From Pseudomonas maioricensis (GTDB taxonomy: Bacteria; Pseudomonadota; Gammaproteobacteria; Pseudomonadales; Pseudomonadaceae): DNA of 64,000 nucleotides. Below the pieces are notes generated by a model. The model searched no databases, was not told where the DNA came from, and saw only the letters and a program-made list of their open reading frames with translations. The stretch lies in the NCBI RefSeq assembly GCF_022790535.1, contig NZ_LOHG01000014.1, positions 1-64,000 on the forward strand, given 5' to 3'. Shown here one piece after another: positions 62,543 through 64,000 of the stretch. A program made the position numbers and the translations under genes. Positions within the stretch are counted from its first letter, which is position 1; each line of letters starts with the position of its first letter.

Positions 62543-63496
62543 ATGTTCAAGCGATCCCCCCTTAACCTAGGCTGCGTGATTCTTTGCGTATCCCTGGTCA
62601 GCGGCTGCGCCAATCAACTGTCGCAACGCAGCGAGCACGAAGAACGTATCGAGCGCAAATTGCTCTCGCACAACGTACAGATCGACCTCGGTGAGCCCAA
62701 GACTCTTGAGCTACCACAACGACGTGTGCGCATTCACGAACACAGGACCTTTGAGGTCACCGAATTTGAAGTAACCCGTCTTTACGATCGATACACCCCC
62801 TATCAGCCATGGCGGGAAATCTACGAGATCCCCCTCGGCGCAGTGGCGGTCGTTGCGGGTGTTGGCGCAAACGTCGTCAACGTCTTTGCACTGGGCCGTC
62901 TACCGGATAGCGTGACCAAGGACTGGATCAACTACGGCGTTGCCGGACTGAACCCCTTCATGAACGCCCCGTCCCACGGTCGTGCCCAACAAAACCTGGC
63001 CGGGATCAACGAAGTCCAGCGGGATAAAAGAATCGAAAACTCGACGCTCCCATGGAGTGAACGCCCGGTGTTGGTCAAAGCGGGTTCCCAGAGCCACGAA
63101 CTCACGACTGATCGCAACGGCGTATTACGCCTGAGCCTGCTGGATAGCCCCTTCGCCGAACAGGACCTGAGCCATGTCACGCGCCTGTATCTGAGCGCTG
63201 AAGACGAGCAGGACAATACCCACGCCAACGCAGACCTGGCGGTCAGTCGGACACTGCGCGGTAAATTGATTGAAGCCCACGGACTTATTTATGACGACCT
63301 GGAAGATGACGAGGTCAGTCAGTGGGTCTATCGGGTCAAACGCCTTTCGGATCTCGGCCTGGAAGAGGAAGCCAGCGATCTCGAACAAAGCCTGATCGAG
63401 ATGACCCGTGACGATCCGCAACTGCAGCAGGAATTTTTGAAAGCACTGGCCAAGGATGCGGGTCGACTGGTAGCGGATCCAGGCGCTGAAAAGTGA
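62543..63496 (+). CDS. Uncharacterised lipoprotein
   Basis: 317 residues. Lipobox LVSGC places the lipidated Cys at about residue 22. The early part is charged (HEERIERKLL), followed by a hydrophobic helix (LGAVAVVAGVGANVVNVFAL) and an acidic C-terminus. I do not recognise a domain. Its position downstream of proS, before dinB, resembles PAO1, where a conserved hypothetical gene lies between them. Confidence 0.8.
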   Translation: MFKRSPLNLGCVILCVSLVSGCANQLSQRSEHEERIERKLLSHNVQIDLGEPKTLELPQRRVRIHEHRTFEVTEFEVTRLYDRYTPYQPWREIYEIPLGAVAVVAGVGANVVNVFALGRLPDSVTKDWINYGVAGLNPFMNAPSHGRAQQNLAGINEVQRDKRIENSTLPWSERPVLVKAGSQSHELTTDRNGVLRLSLLDSPFAEQDLSHVTRLYLSAEDEQDNTHANADLAVSRTLRGKLIEAHGLIYDDLEDDEVSQWVYRVKRLSDLGLEEEASDLEQSLIEMTRDDPQLQQEFLKALAKDAGRLVADPGAEK

Positions 63497-63517
63497 CCTG
63501 AAACGCTCTGTTTTTCT

Positions 63518-63587
63518 GTAGGAGCTGCCCAAGGCTGCGAAGCATTTATCCTGACACAACGCCTTCGCAGCCTTGGGCAGCTCCTAC
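63518..63587. repeat. REP-like inverted repeat
   Basis: 25-nt perfect arms at 63518-63542 and 63563-63587 (arm GTAGGAGCTGCCCAAGGCTG) with a 20-nt loop, between convergent genes. May also help end both transcripts. Confidence 0.85.
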
Positions 63588-63619
63588 GAGTAACCTGTTT
63601 GCTTCGCGATAAGGCGCGG

Positions 63620-64000
63620 TCAGCGCGCAAACAGCTCCAACTGCTCATGTGCTTTTCGCAAATCATGCAGACGCACACCAATCCCCAGCAAACGGACCGG
63701 CTTGCCGCCCCGGGCAAACGCCTGCGTCAGCAGATGCTCGAAGCTGTCCAGATCCCGACCAATCCCTGCCTGCTCAAGTGTCGTCTGGGTGAAATCGTGA
63801 AACTTCACCTTCACAAACGGTTTGCCAGGTCGGTATTGCCCCTCCATCCGCTCTATTCGCCCGTTCAGTGTTTCCAGCAGCTCCGGAAGTTTTTCCAGGC
63901 AACTGGCCAAATCAGGAAGATCCGTGTGGTACGTATTTTCCACGCTCACCGACTGACGCCTGCTGTCATTTTGCACGGGCCGCTCATCAATCCCACGAGC
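63620..64000 (-). CDS. dinB: DNA polymerase IV (DinB), C-terminal part
   Basis: Partial: the frame runs out of the window at 64000. The visible 126 residues are the little-finger domain and tail of Y-family polymerase IV (LETLNGRIERMEGQ, KVKFHDFTQTTLEQ, RLLGIGVRLHDL). The polymerase performs translesion synthesis. The catalytic palm is outside the window. Confidence 0.9.
   Translation of the reverse strand, partial: ARGIDERPVQNDSRRQSVSVENTYHTDLPDLASCLEKLPELLETLNGRIERMEGQYRPGKPFVKVKFHDFTQTTLEQAGIGRDLDSFEHLLTQAFARGGKPVRLLGIGVRLHDLRKAHEQLELFAR

Noticed and set aside
1..64000. CRISPR array, insertion sequence, prophage or integrase
   Set aside because: No regularly spaced direct repeats and no transposase, integrase or phage structural gene could be identified. 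The repeats present are isolated inverted REP-like elements.

Overview
The window is chromosomal DNA of a Pseudomonas, most likely from the fluorescens/syringae side of the genus. From about 42.8 kb to the end, gene content and order match the housekeeping block I know from P. aeruginosa PAO1 between dinB/proS/oprD and the tRNA-Lys next to queC. The order here is dinB, proS, oprD, HIT protein, slyX, cold-shock protein, Dps, aspS, yebC, ruvC, ruvA, ruvB, ybgC, tolQ, tolR, tolA, tolB, pal, cpoB, queE, queC, tRNA-Lys. At the left edge lies nadA. Between nadA and the tRNA-Lys sit about 41 kb of accessory genes.

Accessory part 1 (1.4-8.7 kb) is a minus-strand catabolic operon. It holds an aminotransferase, a polar-amino-acid ABC importer (binding protein, two permeases, ATPase), a TIM-barrel amidohydrolase and an RraA-like aldolase, with a divergent LysR regulator. 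The set would fit uptake, transamination, lactone opening and aldol cleavage of an unusual acidic amino acid. The substrate is not known.

Accessory part 2 (9.0-40.9 kb) is one large surface-structure island on the plus strand. An OmpR-type two-component system comes first, followed by a complete Tad/Flp pilus locus (flp, tadV, rcpC, rcpA, cpaD-like, tadZ, tadA-F). A small DUF454 membrane-protein gene follows, bracketed by two copies of the same inverted repeat. Next come a TadG-like protein and a 3168-residue repeat protein with an N-terminal LEPRMMFD motif, four beta-propeller blocks and cadherin-like domains. After these come a TolC-type outer-membrane protein, a periplasmic adaptor, a GAF/HlyD membrane adaptor and an M50-peptidase/HlyD fusion, and finally a HemO-type heme oxygenase. 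No ABC exporter is present.

A near-identical palindrome (CATTAAG-N4-CTTAATG) stands exactly 9 nt in front of a -35-like hexamer upstream of flp, tadG, tolC and the heme oxygenase. This suggests one regulator, probably the local response regulator, fires all four units. A good Fur-box match precedes the two-component genes, and weaker Fur-like sequence lies inside three of the four promoters, so the island may respond to iron. The logic resembles the PprAB regulon of P. aeruginosa (Tad pilus plus a large adhesin).

Accessory part 3 (41.0-42.6 kb) is a two-gene minus-strand unit (DUF2269 membrane protein and a saccharopine-dehydrogenase-like enzyme) next to the tRNA-Lys. Several REP-like inverted repeats of different families separate these modules.
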